Shown here: positions 16,137 to 25,504 of the stretch, in pieces | Position numbering within the stretch: the stretch's first letter is position 1 | Layout: each line of letters begins with the position of its first letter | Assembly (NCBI GenBank): GCA_964617625.1 | Contig: CAZTZL010000015.1 | Coordinates: 1 to 49,593, forward strand | Direction of reading: 5' to 3' | Length of the DNA: 49,593 nt | Source: CAZTZL01 sp964617625 | Lineage (GTDB): Bacteria; Zhuqueibacterota; QNDG01; DSAB01 | Made by a program: the position numbers and the translations under genes | The notes under the pieces: generated by a model | Databases searched by the model: none | What the model was told of the DNA's origin: nothing | What the model saw: the letters and a program-made list of their open reading frames with translations, nothing else

Positions 16137-19100
16137 CTATTGAATCAATATCATTTTCTGAAAGAAGTTAAAGTCACCTGCTTCGAACCGGCAAAAATAA
16201 ATCCCCGTTGGAACGATTTGAGCATGATAATCTCGGCCGTCCCAGGTAACGGAATAGATCCCGCCTTCCTTCATGCCATCTTCCAGAATCCGGACAACCT
16301 GGCCCAGAGGATTATAGATTTGAAGCCGGACATGAGAGGCTCTTGGCAAATGATATGAAATAATAGTTTGTGCATTAAAAGGATTTGGATAATTTTGAAG
16401 AAGTTGAAATTTCAGGGGCAGTTTTGCATTCTCTTCCTCAACAGCAGATTGTCCGACGATCACAATCCCCTCATTCAGACTTCTTGCTGAACTGTCAGTC
16501 TGATCGTGTACTTCAACCCACCAGAAATAGGTTCCTTGTTTGATGAGATTTCCCGAAACCAAATTATATACTGTATCGAGAGTCGATTGGGTGTACATTG
16601 CTGCACCGGAACCCGATCCTTGTTCTTTTAAAGTCCAAATATACAATAAAATACTCCCCGAATCGGGATCGGAACTTCGATGCCAGCGAAAAGACAATGT
16701 ATCCGGCCAATCTGAATACGAGGCATATATTGGCTCAATTAAAAAAAATGATTTTGGTGAATCGCCAACAGATTCGACCTGAATTTTACAGCTGTATGAA
16801 TCACTGTCCCCTGTTGTATCCGATACGATAAATGAAACCCATTCAATACCATACCAATCTCTCTCAGAAAATATAGTCATTTCCCCATGAACATAATCAA
16901 CGTTCCAATTTATATATTGATTCCCGGAAATTGAAAAACAAAGATCATTCAAATTGTCATCAATATCGGTAACCTGAGATTTCAAAACCGAAAGAGGAAT
17001 CGTCAATGAATCATCTTCATTAAAAGAATAATTCGGTGTTTCATTCCAATGCGGAGGATCATTCACGGGATTCACAATAAAAACAACATCCGTCGTATCC
17101 CGAAGATCTCCCGGATCCTGGACCACCAGTGTTACCGTATCCTGTCCAAACCATTCATTGTTCGGTATCTTCACCTGCAAAACACGATTGTTCAGTATAA
17201 CGGTCAGTAAAGTATTACCATAAAACGACCAACTTAATTCATAATCTTCCTGATCGGGATCATCGACATAATCATCCAGTATCAAAGGAGTGAAAATACT
17301 GCCTTCATCGACAACCTGATTTTCAATTGCATTGATATGGGGAGCCAGATTGGAAATAATTACTGTTGCACTGTCAATGCCTGTACCTCCATCACCGTCA
17401 TCAACTCGCAGGATAATTTGATAGGTCCCAACTTCCGGATAGGAGGTCGTCACACTCTTGCCTTCAACCTCGAAGATATGATCTCCGTTCAGATCCCACC
17501 AATAATTCGGATTATCGTAAAGACCGGGATCATAACTCTCGGCATAAAACGTCACCGGGACATTAATAACCGAGTGATACGGACCTCCGGCCTCCGCGAC
17601 CGGATTTACATTCAAAATTGTGATATTGACTGTATCCTTATCAACTCCCCCATCATCATCCTCTACCGTAACAGTCGTTTGAAATATACCTTCATCATAA
17701 TAAGCATATTTTACCTGCTGATCGAATTTGGAAACTCCCGAACTGAATTTCCACTCAATCGTATGTTCATCCAGACCGGGATCTTCGATATTTACAAAAA
17801 AGGTGAGGGTATCCCCTTCATTAGCAATTCTGTCCTCCCCGGCATCAATTCTTGGCGGGACATTATAAATCTGAACATTCGCTGTATTTTCATCGTATCT
17901 TTGTGCACGATCTTCTACCCGAAGTTTGGCCTTTCCTGTAAAATCGTCATTGTAAATATGATAGGTGTGTGGATCCGATGTTGAATAGTCAAATACTGCA
18001 TCATTTTCCCAATCCCATGTATATTTAACGATCCCCGCATCTTGCCCTTCATCAATCGAACCCGAACCATCGAAAAGTACAGAATCTCCTTCAAAGCCCG
18101 TATAGGGCCCGCCGGCATGTGCGACGGGCAATGGATCACCCATGTGACGAATCATGCGTAATCTAATATTTTTTGGACTGTTATTGGGATAAATCAAATA
18201 AAAATTATTATTATAGGCCCGAACAAGAGGTACATTTCTTCCTTCGGAACCTCCAACAGAACTGGCCATCATAATCGGGATATCCCAACTTGCGCCATAA
18301 TCCGATGAGACTTTAACAAAAAGATCTCCGGCATTGGTAGTACTGTTTTCTCCGCCAGAAGTCAAAAAAGCGATAACCACATATTTCCCGTCATCACTTG
18401 CAGCCACGGATCCTATTCCCCAACCATTTCCGTCTTTCCATGAATCCAGATCATATTTATCGGTTATAGCAACATTGCGCACCATCGTATTTCCCGTGTA
18501 CCTTACATAGTGAATAGATGGATTTCCACCCCGTGTAAGATCAGCGCTGGTACCATAACACATATGAATATTTCCCAATGTATCGGCAAAAACATCCGGG
18601 CTGCCGTTTCTGCCGACACATTCGGAAGAATGAATATCCGTTATATATACAAGTTCACTTCCTGTAACATCCTTGCGATAATAATAAATGCCGCTGTTAT
18701 TGATATTCGGGTATCCAAGCAAAAGATGCAGTCTTCTGTCTTTTCCTACACACAATTCAAATCGATTATCCACTCGATAGGGTTCCAGACCCGTTTGAAT
18801 TTCCTGAAAAGATCCTTGGAAAATCCGATCATAAATGACACTGGCATAAGGTGCGATGTTGGCAATACTCCTTCCTATATGAACAGTATTGATATTGTCT
18901 ATTGCTAATCGTACAATTGAACCTCGTAAAACATTGGTCGCAATGGGCATAAAACTCCAGCCGGCCTCATTCTTCTGGGAATAGATCACATCGTATCTCC
19001 AGTCTCCCAATATTCTTCGATAACAGACATGCGGAAGTCCCATATTATCCACTGCAATGACAGCACCATAATTCATCTCCCCAACATCATGTACTTCATC

Positions 19101-19319
19101 ATTAATTGTCTCCTGTAAAAGAAGATTCCCCAATGAATCCAGTAATGTATAGGTTGCTCCATTCCACATCGAAACCACGTGAAGGTTGCCTGTTTTCCTG
19201 TCAATGGCAAAATAGGGTGTATCACCACCCGACACAAAAATTGGCGCGGACCAGGAAACCTGGGCAATAAGTTCCCCTTGAAGAAGTAGTAAAATGATAA
19301 TTAAGAAAGATTTTTTCAT
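16137..19319 (-). CDS. Large secreted PKD-domain surface protein with sorting domain
   Basis: Exported multidomain protein of 1060 aa. The ATG at 19319 is chosen because MKKSFLIIILLLLQGELIAQ is a clean signal peptide; the frame is open 23 codons further. Residues about 20-370 form repeated short beta strands resembling a BNR/propeller module. Three PKD-like domains follow (from PVAHAGGPYTGFEGDSVLFDGSGS to about residue 640), with repeated AGGPY and DDGDGGT motifs. Two Ig- or cadherin-like domains come next, with VNPVNDPPHW and NEDDSLTIPL, then an Fn3-like segment with ADPDS-type loops. The end is a type IX-style sorting domain starting LLQNYPNPFN and finishing FQKMILIQ. Likely roles are adhesion or glycan/protein binding at the surface. 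No catalytic residues are evident. Confidence 0.8.
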   Translation of the reverse strand: MKKSFLIIILLLLQGELIAQVSWSAPIFVSGGDTPYFAIDRKTGNLHVVSMWNGATYTLLDSLGNLLLQETINDEVHDVGEMNYGAVIAVDNMGLPHVCYRRILGDWRYDVIYSQKNEAGWSFMPIATNVLRGSIVRLAIDNINTVHIGRSIANIAPYASVIYDRIFQGSFQEIQTGLEPYRVDNRFELCVGKDRRLHLLLGYPNINNSGIYYYRKDVTGSELVYITDIHSSECVGRNGSPDVFADTLGNIHMCYGTSADLTRGGNPSIHYVRYTGNTMVRNVAITDKYDLDSWKDGNGWGIGSVAASDDGKYVVIAFLTSGGENSTTNAGDLFVKVSSDYGASWDIPIMMASSVGGSEGRNVPLVRAYNNNFYLIYPNNSPKNIRLRMIRHMGDPLPVAHAGGPYTGFEGDSVLFDGSGSIDEGQDAGIVKYTWDWENDAVFDYSTSDPHTYHIYNDDFTGKAKLRVEDRAQRYDENTANVQIYNVPPRIDAGEDRIANEGDTLTFFVNIEDPGLDEHTIEWKFSSGVSKFDQQVKYAYYDEGIFQTTVTVEDDDGGVDKDTVNITILNVNPVAEAGGPYHSVINVPVTFYAESYDPGLYDNPNYWWDLNGDHIFEVEGKSVTTSYPEVGTYQIILRVDDGDGGTGIDSATVIISNLAPHINAIENQVVDEGSIFTPLILDDYVDDPDQEDYELSWSFYGNTLLTVILNNRVLQVKIPNNEWFGQDTVTLVVQDPGDLRDTTDVVFIVNPVNDPPHWNETPNYSFNEDDSLTIPLSVLKSQVTDIDDNLNDLCFSISGNQYINWNVDYVHGEMTIFSERDWYGIEWVSFIVSDTTGDSDSYSCKIQVESVGDSPKSFFLIEPIYASYSDWPDTLSFRWHRSSDPDSGSILLYIWTLKEQGSGSGAAMYTQSTLDTVYNLVSGNLIKQGTYFWWVEVHDQTDSSARSLNEGIVIVGQSAVEEENAKLPLKFQLLQNYPNPFNAQTIISYHLPRASHVRLQIYNPLGQVVRILEDGMKEGGIYSVTWDGRDYHAQIVPTGIYFCRFEAGDFNFFQKMILIQ

Positions 19320-19356
19320 AAACCATTTTTCATGAATTAAATTACACCAATAGATT

Positions 19357-19385
19357 AAAATAGTGAAAAAATATTTATCATTCAA
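19357..19385 (-). promoter_or_regulatory. Candidate promoter of the PKD surface protein gene
   Basis: On the minus strand TTGAAT (19385-19380), a 17-bp spacer and TATTTT (19362-19357). The predicted +1 is near 19350, 31 nt before the ATG at 19319. The rest of the 19320-19605 gap is about 75 percent A+T by eye. It contains an isolated TATAAT at 19474-19479 without a clear -35, and I see no other structure there. Confidence 0.45.
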
Positions 19386-19605
19386 CATTTATAATCAGGT
19401 TTTCTAAAGTTCAATATATCAATCATTTAAATAATTTTCTTCATTTGTAAAATCTGAATTTAAATAAAATTGCTATAATTATGCCAATGTTTTAACAAAA
19501 ATAAATACTTACACTTTTCTCTGAGAATATTCTTGAATTTCATCTATCTTTTTTATAACTTCATAATCAGAATAAACACATACCTATTAAGGGGAATATT
19601 AAAAA

Positions 19606-20730
19606 TTGAAAATTGGTATTATCTGCCCGGATTATCCATCTGAAACTTCACACGCATTTGCTTTTGTTCACGCTCGTGCTAAATTGTACGACAGGCAAAG
19701 TCATACTGTCAAAGTGTTTATTCCCTGTAAATCGGAAGATAAATATACTTTTGAAGGTATAACAATAGCACGAATTCCTTATAAACATTTTCAAATAAAA
19801 TTATCCGTTTTTAATCCAGATGTATTGGCTGTACATTATCCAACCTATAAAATTATTCATGCCTTAAAGTATATAAAGTTCCCGCTTGTAACCTGGATTC
19901 ACGGTCACGAAGCGTTATGGTATTTTACTCTTATGGCCTCTTCAAACACATTCCAATGGATTAAAAAAAAAGTTGTTCTTATACCAAGGGAATTGGTTCA
20001 ATTACTAAGCCTCAGAAATTTTTTTAAACAATCTCAATACAATATTTTTGTTTCCAAATGGCTGCTCGAAGCGGCCCAAAGACACATGAAAATGACTATT
20101 CCCAACTCTGTTGTCATTCCAAACCCGGTGGATACCAACTTGTTTTGTTACCATCGTCCAAGAAATATTCGTAAAGGAATCTCTCTCAGGAATTTTCACA
20201 GAACCGTTTATGGCCTTGATGTGGCTATTAAAGCTTTCTCAAACTTTGATAATGCGCACCTTTCCATTTTCGGAAAAGGAAGATATTTTCAAAAATATTT
20301 AAAATTGGCTATGCAATATCGCTCCAATACCACTATCGAATCACAATACTTTGCGCATAATTGTCTTCCACAATTTTACCACAAATTTGGCTTTTTTGTC
20401 GCTCCAAGCCGGCGGGAAACGCAAGGATTGGCCATGTGCGAAGCCATGGCCTGCGGATTGCCTGTAATAGCAACCCGGGTCGGGGGCATTCCCGAATTCG
20501 TCCGGGACGGGATTGACGGATATCTTGTTCCGCCAAACAATCCGAAAGAAATAAAAAATGCGGTAATTAGGCTGCTATCAGACAAAACTAAATATTTTGA
20601 AATGTCAAAAAATTCACGAAAAAATATGGAAACTATTTGTTCAGAAAAAGTGGTAATCCAGAAAGAGTATGACGTTTTAAAAAAGGCAATTGATAAATAC
20701 AACATGAGTGGAAATACGAACAATGAGTAA
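19606..20730 (+). CDS. Family 4 glycosyltransferase
   Basis: GT-B retaining glycosyltransferase of 374 aa. The N-terminal domain opens MKIGIICPDYP and has the IHGHE acceptor loop (residues 98-102). The C-terminal domain carries the E-x7-E pair E271/E279 in RRETQGLAMCEAMACGLPV, followed by RVGGIPEFV and DGIDGYLVPPNNP, which bind the nucleotide sugar. The start is a TTG at 19606 with AGGGG about 11 nt upstream; no ATG fits the N-terminal strand. It overlaps the methyltransferase gene by 8 bp. The region is very AT-rich compared with its surroundings, as is common for surface-polysaccharide genes. Sugar and acceptor are unknown. Confidence 0.88.
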   Translation: MKIGIICPDYPSETSHAFAFVHARAKLYDRQSHTVKVFIPCKSEDKYTFEGITIARIPYKHFQIKLSVFNPDVLAVHYPTYKIIHALKYIKFPLVTWIHGHEALWYFTLMASSNTFQWIKKKVVLIPRELVQLLSLRNFFKQSQYNIFVSKWLLEAAQRHMKMTIPNSVVIPNPVDTNLFCYHRPRNIRKGISLRNFHRTVYGLDVAIKAFSNFDNAHLSIFGKGRYFQKYLKLAMQYRSNTTIESQYFAHNCLPQFYHKFGFFVAPSRRETQGLAMCEAMACGLPVIATRVGGIPEFVRDGIDGYLVPPNNPKEIKNAVIRLLSDKTKYFEMSKNSRKNMETICSEKVVIQKEYDVLKKAIDKYNMSGNTNNE

Positions 20731-21280
20731 TACTCAAACAAAATTTACCAGTCCTTACATGCACGAGCTTGTTTTGCCAAAACCGTACGATCAAAAAAGA
20801 ACCCAGGCCGTCATTTTCGAATTTATCGGTGAGAGAAATATTGGGAAAGCATTGGATATTGGTGCTCGAAATCAACTGACAGAAACATTGGAAAAACATT
20901 TTTCATCAAGTATCGAAAACACGAACATCGATTTGGATATCGGTCATTTGACAGGTCAATATAATACTGTATTCTGCTTTGAAGTTCTTGAACATTTATT
21001 TAACCCATTACATTTTCTTTTTGAAGTATATAAAGTTCTGAGCAATGACGGCAGATTTTATTTATCCACACCAAAAGCAAGACCCCATTTTCTGTGGTTT
21101 AAACATCATTTCCACGAATTTCATCAGCGAGAACTTATCAATTTAATTAAGAGATCAGGATTTGAAATAGCAAGAATGAAATATTATAGGACTTTACCGA
21201 TTTGGCATGGTTTTACGGGATTTAGACCATTTCTAAGATTGTTATTGCAAAGGAAGTGTTTATTAGAATTGAGAAAATGA
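20723..21280 (+). CDS. Class I SAM-dependent methyltransferase
   Basis: Protein of 185 aa with a compact Rossmann methyltransferase core. Motif I is KALDIGARNQ (residues 42-51), a slightly diverged version of the glycine-rich loop. The segment VFCFEVLEHLFNP (about 83-95) matches the Methyltransf_11 type, and LSNDGRFYLSTP follows. The tail is short and basic. The ATG at 20723 is preferred to an in-frame GTG at 20708. The 8-bp overlap with the glycosyltransferase suggests coupling and a shared role, such as methylation of a glycan or lipid carrier. The substrate is unknown. Confidence 0.75.
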   Translation: MSNTQTKFTSPYMHELVLPKPYDQKRTQAVIFEFIGERNIGKALDIGARNQLTETLEKHFSSSIENTNIDLDIGHLTGQYNTVFCFEVLEHLFNPLHFLFEVYKVLSNDGRFYLSTPKARPHFLWFKHHFHEFHQRELINLIKRSGFEIARMKYYRTLPIWHGFTGFRPFLRLLLQRKCLLELRK

Positions 21281-21351
21281 TATTTTGGCATATCTCTCGA
21301 GCATATAAAAATATTTACGGAAATATTTCTGTTGATTGATACAAACCAAAA

Positions 21352-22887
21352 CTATTTTGATTTCGTTATTCGAATCCAGATACTTCGGAAGATCATGACA
21401 TCATCATCATCAAAAACTTGGAATAATAAAAGCAGAAATCCATACAGAATCAATGTAATTCCGAATGTCAGAACAAATTTCACAACATCATCGACACCTT
21501 TTGAGTATTGATGAAGAAACACATAGAAAAATGCGCTGGAAAGAATACCGGTGATAAATAGTTTAAAATATCTGATATTGAAAGGATGTAATTGAGAATA
21601 TTTATGTATTTGTATTAACGTAAGCACTCTGTGACAAATAAAACTAACTGTTGTAGCAATAGCAGCCCCGTTCAAACCATATTTGGGGATGAGTAAAAGA
21701 TTGAGAGAGACACTTAACAGATAGATAAAAACTGTATCATAAAGTATGATTTTTGTTTTCCCAAGTGTCGTTATAAATGAACTGGTCGGTCCGACCAATA
21801 GGGGGACAAAATAAGCACAAGCCAAAATCTGAAGAGGAACTATGGCTTCAATATATTGACTGCCGAACACAAAAACGATAACCTGTTTGGCACCTATAAA
21901 AATAATCCAGATCATGGGAATAGAAGCAATTAGAATCCAGCGGGTGATCAATTTATACAACTCTTTGATCTCCCGGTTTCTATCCTGTGAAATGAGTCCT
22001 GTAAAAATCGGGATAAAAATAGGAACAAACGCTCTGGAAAAGAGCGATATGAATTCAGCCATGGGAACGGCAGAATTGTAAATACCGACGAGATGAACAG
22101 TCGTAAAATATCCGAGCATCAATATATCCGTTCGGGGAATAAGAATCCATAGCAGGCTGCTCATAACGAGAGGCCATGAAAAATGCAGCAATTGTCTGGT
22201 TGTTTCACTTCTGAGATTGGGTAAACGAAAAATGCCGGTTAAATGTTTTCGTGTCACCAGTACATAAACAAATGCGGCTCCTAAAAATCCGTAAAAATAG
22301 GCCCACGCAGCCAATATCGAAGTGGGTTGAAAAATTTTAAAGAAAAGGAACAGAAAGCATAACGTCAAGCCAAAACGGAAAAAATCGTGAATCGATGTGT
22401 AGGCCTTCACACGTTGATAACCCAGAAGAATGGCGCCAAAAAGCTGATCAATTGAAAAAAGTGGAATAATAAAAGCAAAGAGCCGAAATACGGGTGTCAA
22501 ACCCTCATCATGAAAAACGTTCACGGCAAGCCACTTTGAAAAGAATAATATAATGATAACAAAAAGGAGGGTTAGAGGCAAGGAGAGCCACAATCCAGAC
22601 CGTATGGTTTCGTTTTCAGCCTTTTTATCTTTATGAATACGGTACAATGCAATTTGGCGCGTTAAAGCAGTTGGAATACCAAGAAGTGTAATCATACCGA
22701 TAATAGCGAGAAACGAATTCGCTATGCCGATCTGTCCGTAACCTTCGGGAGCCAATGTTCTTGCCAGAAGGACACGAATTCCATATCCGAAGAGACGAGA
22801 CATAATCATTCCGATCACAGTCACTCCGGCACCCTTGACGACACTTCGAATCAGCCGGTCACGTTTCAAACTGCTGGACGAATTCAA
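21352..22887 (-). CDS. Polysaccharide flippase, Wzx/MurJ (MOP) superfamily
   Basis: Polytopic inner-membrane protein of about 511 aa with 12-14 hydrophobic helices. It begins SVVKGAGVTVIGMIMSRLFG and contains ARTLAPEGYGQIGIANS, the classic opening of Wzx-like lipid-linked oligosaccharide flippases. Later landmarks are LLGYQRVKAYTS, FGSQYIEAIVPLQIL and LIPKYGLNGAAIATT, all standard for the family. The frame is open to 23181, but that extension overlaps the divergent YfhO gene. A TTG at 22887 with AAAGG upstream gives the normal length. It is convergent with the GT4-methyltransferase pair and divergent from the YfhO gene, and probably exports the glycan that those genes modify. Confidence 0.85.
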   Translation of the reverse strand: MNSSSSLKRDRLIRSVVKGAGVTVIGMIMSRLFGYGIRVLLARTLAPEGYGQIGIANSFLAIIGMITLLGIPTALTRQIALYRIHKDKKAENETIRSGLWLSLPLTLLFVIIILFFSKWLAVNVFHDEGLTPVFRLFAFIIPLFSIDQLFGAILLGYQRVKAYTSIHDFFRFGLTLCFLFLFFKIFQPTSILAAWAYFYGFLGAAFVYVLVTRKHLTGIFRLPNLRSETTRQLLHFSWPLVMSSLLWILIPRTDILMLGYFTTVHLVGIYNSAVPMAEFISLFSRAFVPIFIPIFTGLISQDRNREIKELYKLITRWILIASIPMIWIIFIGAKQVIVFVFGSQYIEAIVPLQILACAYFVPLLVGPTSSFITTLGKTKIILYDTVFIYLLSVSLNLLLIPKYGLNGAAIATTVSFICHRVLTLIQIHKYSQLHPFNIRYFKLFITGILSSAFFYVFLHQYSKGVDDVVKFVLTFGITLILYGFLLLLFQVFDDDDVMIFRSIWIRITKSK

Positions 22888-22906
22888 TACGATTGACCTT
22901 TGTTTC

Positions 22907-22935
22907 TTGAAGTTAAAATAACAATCATGTAAAAT
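22907..22935 (+). promoter_or_regulatory. Candidate promoter of the YfhO-kinase operon
   Basis: TTGAAG (22907-22912), a 17-bp spacer and TAAAAT (22930-22935). The predicted +1 is near 22942, followed by a leader with a strong CAGGAG site before the ATG at 22988. Confidence 0.5.
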
Positions 22936-22987
22936 TACAAAATAAAAAACAGATAAGCAATTAGAGATTATTTTCAGGAGATACAAA

Positions 22988-25504
22988 ATGTCAAAACATT
23001 CAAAAAAATCAAGGAAAATGAAAACCCAAACCGTCGAACAAAAAACAATTCCGCCTTCGAATCCAGTCTGGAAAAAATATCCGGCTCTTTTTTCGTTCGG
23101 GTTGATACTAATTTTATTACTTATATTCTTTCGCGAAGTCCTGTTCGAAAATAAAACCTTCCTCCCCCCGGATGCGATCACTTCACAGTGCTTTAAAACA
23201 TTTATACAAGGCGCTCTGCATCAGGGTATCTATCCACTCTGGAATCCTTATATTTTTTGCGGGATGCCCTCGTTTGCGAGTCTTTCCAGTGTACCAAACA
23301 GTATTCACCATGGTCTCATTTTTAATTTTATATCAGCAATTCTTGATATGCTAAAAAATGGATTGTCAACACACTTTATAAGAATACTGATTAATTATTT
23401 TCTCCTGGGCGGATTTGTTTTCCTTTACCTTCGGAATAAAAAATTATCTCCATCGGTATGTTTCTATTCATCTATTGCCTTTGTCTTTATGCCCCAGATC
23501 ATTGCATATGCAGCTTTCGGACACACGACAAAATTGGAAACGGCTGTTTTCATCCCGATTCTGTTTCTGCTGATTGAAAAGTTGCTGGAAAAACGCAATC
23601 TGCTTTTTTTCAGTTTGACCGGACTGTGTGTCGGACTCCAGCTGCTTCTTGCACACATTCAGATTGCATTTTACACCCATTTAATGATTGGCATCTTTTT
23701 AATCTACTGGGTAATTCAAACTTATCGCGAAGAGAAAAATCTTAAACTCATCTTCCAGGGAATCGGCCTCTGGGCAGGCACGATCGTTCTTGGAGCCCTC
23801 GTTTCCTCAGTTTTGAATCTTTCAATTTGGGAATATGCACACTACTCCATCCGGGGCGGCGCCTCAAGTGGTCTGGATTACGGGTACGCAACCAGCTGGT
23901 CCTTTCCGCCGTCAGAAATGACAACTTTCTTTATTCCCTCTTTCATGGGATTCGGCGGATCAACCTACTGGGGCCCCATGCCTTTTACTGATTTTCCACT
24001 TTACTTCGGTATTGTGACATTTCTTCTGGCCGGCTTGGCCATCCTTCTGAATCGTAACCGAACTACCTGGTTTTTTATTATCTTGGCTGTCATTTCACTT
24101 CTTATGTCTTTCGGCAAACATTTCCCCGTTTTGTACGGACCGATGTTCAAGCTTCTTCCTTTCTTCAGCAAATTCAGAGTGCCCAATATGGTACTTATTC
24201 TGTTTAACTTTGCAATGGTCGTACTTGCAGGATTTGGACTTCAGGCCCTCCTCAATTTCAAGAAATCGAATGCGGACAAATCAAAATTGATACATCGCTA
24301 CATTTTTGGATTCGGTACAGTAACTGCCCTGCTGCTGTTCATTCTTTTTATCGGTAAAGGATCTTATTTGAACTGGGCTCAAAGAATAGGATCGAATGAA
24401 TTCGCCGCATATGACAAAGCAACCGGTGACGGTCTCAGGGCAATGTTGTTTTTATTTTTATCGGGAGGAGCCATTCTTCTCGCTGTTCGCGGAAATCTTA
24501 AAACAAAACATCTTCCTTTGATTCTCGGTGTGTTACTGATTATTGATTTATGGACCGTAGACGACCGGTTTATTGAACCCAGAAACAAAGTAGAAAAGAG
24601 CGCTTATTTTTCCGAAACACCGGAAGTTCAGTTTCTCATTGAAAAACTAAAAGAAAAAAATGAACCATTCAGGATTCTCCCTGTCGGAGATCAGAGAACG
24701 GTCAACTGGTACATGTATCATGGCATCCAGAATGTCAACGGGTATCATGCAGCCAAAATCAAAATTTATCAAAAACTGCTGGAGTCTTTCGACATGCCCA
24801 ATGGCTTTTTAAAAAAATACATTAAACCGGTTCAGGGAAAATACACGTGGAAAACACCTTCCGAAATATCGGAAAAACAGATGCGAATCGATCAAACCTT
24901 TTTAAAAATGACAAATGTTAAATACATCGTCAGTCCCTACATTCTGCCCGACACCACATTGGAACCGGTAGTTCCTCCATCATCACGGGGCGCAAACGGA
25001 ATTATGCAGTACAAACACGCTTTGCCTCGGGTTCTCTTTCCACAAAAAACCATCCAGATCGAAGGGGAAGAAAATATTTTAAATTACATGACAAGCGGCC
25101 AGTTCGACCCTTCGATGACAGCCATTCTGGAAGAAAAACCTCCTTTTCAAATTGAAGCTTCCAATGATAATCGGGCAACCATTACAGATTATGATCTCCA
25201 TTATATAAAAATAGAAGCCGAAATAAAAACACCCTCCCAGATGGTTCTGAGTGAAATCTACTACCCGGCCGGTTGGAAGGCTTATGTCAACGGGCAAGAG
25301 ACAAAAATCTTTAAAACGGATTATGTTTTGAGATCGATTTTTATGTATCCCGGAACGTATATCATTGAGTTTAAATTCAATCCAAAAGCCTTCCATATTG
25401 GACGAATTGTATATTGGGCATCCTTATTCTTCTTATTCTGTGGTATTATCGCAGGCTTTCTGCTTGAGAGAAAGAAATTAATTAAAACAAAAGAGACATC
25501 ATGA
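22988..25504 (+). CDS. YfhO family polytopic membrane protein
   Basis: Integral membrane protein of 838 aa. A lysine-rich cytoplasmic start (residues 1-30) leads to a first helix, FGLILILLLIFFREVLF, then the motif LPPDAITSQCFKTF and the loop YPLWNPYIFCGMPSFA. That Pro-Trp-Asn-Pro loop typifies the YfhO family. About 12 helices follow to residue 540. A periplasmic beta-rich domain covers 540-790 and a final helix covers 805-825. YfhO proteins are thought to act in glycosylation of envelope polymers such as teichoic or lipoteichoic acids; here the acceptor is unknown. The gene overlaps the histidine kinase by 4 bp (ATGA), so the two are co-translated. Confidence 0.85.
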   Translation: MSKHSKKSRKMKTQTVEQKTIPPSNPVWKKYPALFSFGLILILLLIFFREVLFENKTFLPPDAITSQCFKTFIQGALHQGIYPLWNPYIFCGMPSFASLSSVPNSIHHGLIFNFISAILDMLKNGLSTHFIRILINYFLLGGFVFLYLRNKKLSPSVCFYSSIAFVFMPQIIAYAAFGHTTKLETAVFIPILFLLIEKLLEKRNLLFFSLTGLCVGLQLLLAHIQIAFYTHLMIGIFLIYWVIQTYREEKNLKLIFQGIGLWAGTIVLGALVSSVLNLSIWEYAHYSIRGGASSGLDYGYATSWSFPPSEMTTFFIPSFMGFGGSTYWGPMPFTDFPLYFGIVTFLLAGLAILLNRNRTTWFFIILAVISLLMSFGKHFPVLYGPMFKLLPFFSKFRVPNMVLILFNFAMVVLAGFGLQALLNFKKSNADKSKLIHRYIFGFGTVTALLLFILFIGKGSYLNWAQRIGSNEFAAYDKATGDGLRAMLFLFLSGGAILLAVRGNLKTKHLPLILGVLLIIDLWTVDDRFIEPRNKVEKSAYFSETPEVQFLIEKLKEKNEPFRILPVGDQRTVNWYMYHGIQNVNGYHAAKIKIYQKLLESFDMPNGFLKKYIKPVQGKYTWKTPSEISEKQMRIDQTFLKMTNVKYIVSPYILPDTTLEPVVPPSSRGANGIMQYKHALPRVLFPQKTIQIEGEENILNYMTSGQFDPSMTAILEEKPPFQIEASNDNRATITDYDLHYIKIEAEIKTPSQMVLSEIYYPAGWKAYVNGQETKIFKTDYVLRSIFMYPGTYIIEFKFNPKAFHIGRIVYWASLFFLFCGIIAGFLLERKKLIKTKETS

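Noticed and set aside
17337..17984. A 215-codon open frame on the plus strand
   Set aside because: Antisense to the PKD surface protein; its residues mirror the repeated PKD codons.
22888..23181. N-terminal extension of the flippase by 98 codons
   Set aside because: It overlaps the divergent YfhO gene and promoter and has no similarity to Wzx/MurJ N-termini. The TTG at 22887 has a ribosome binding site.
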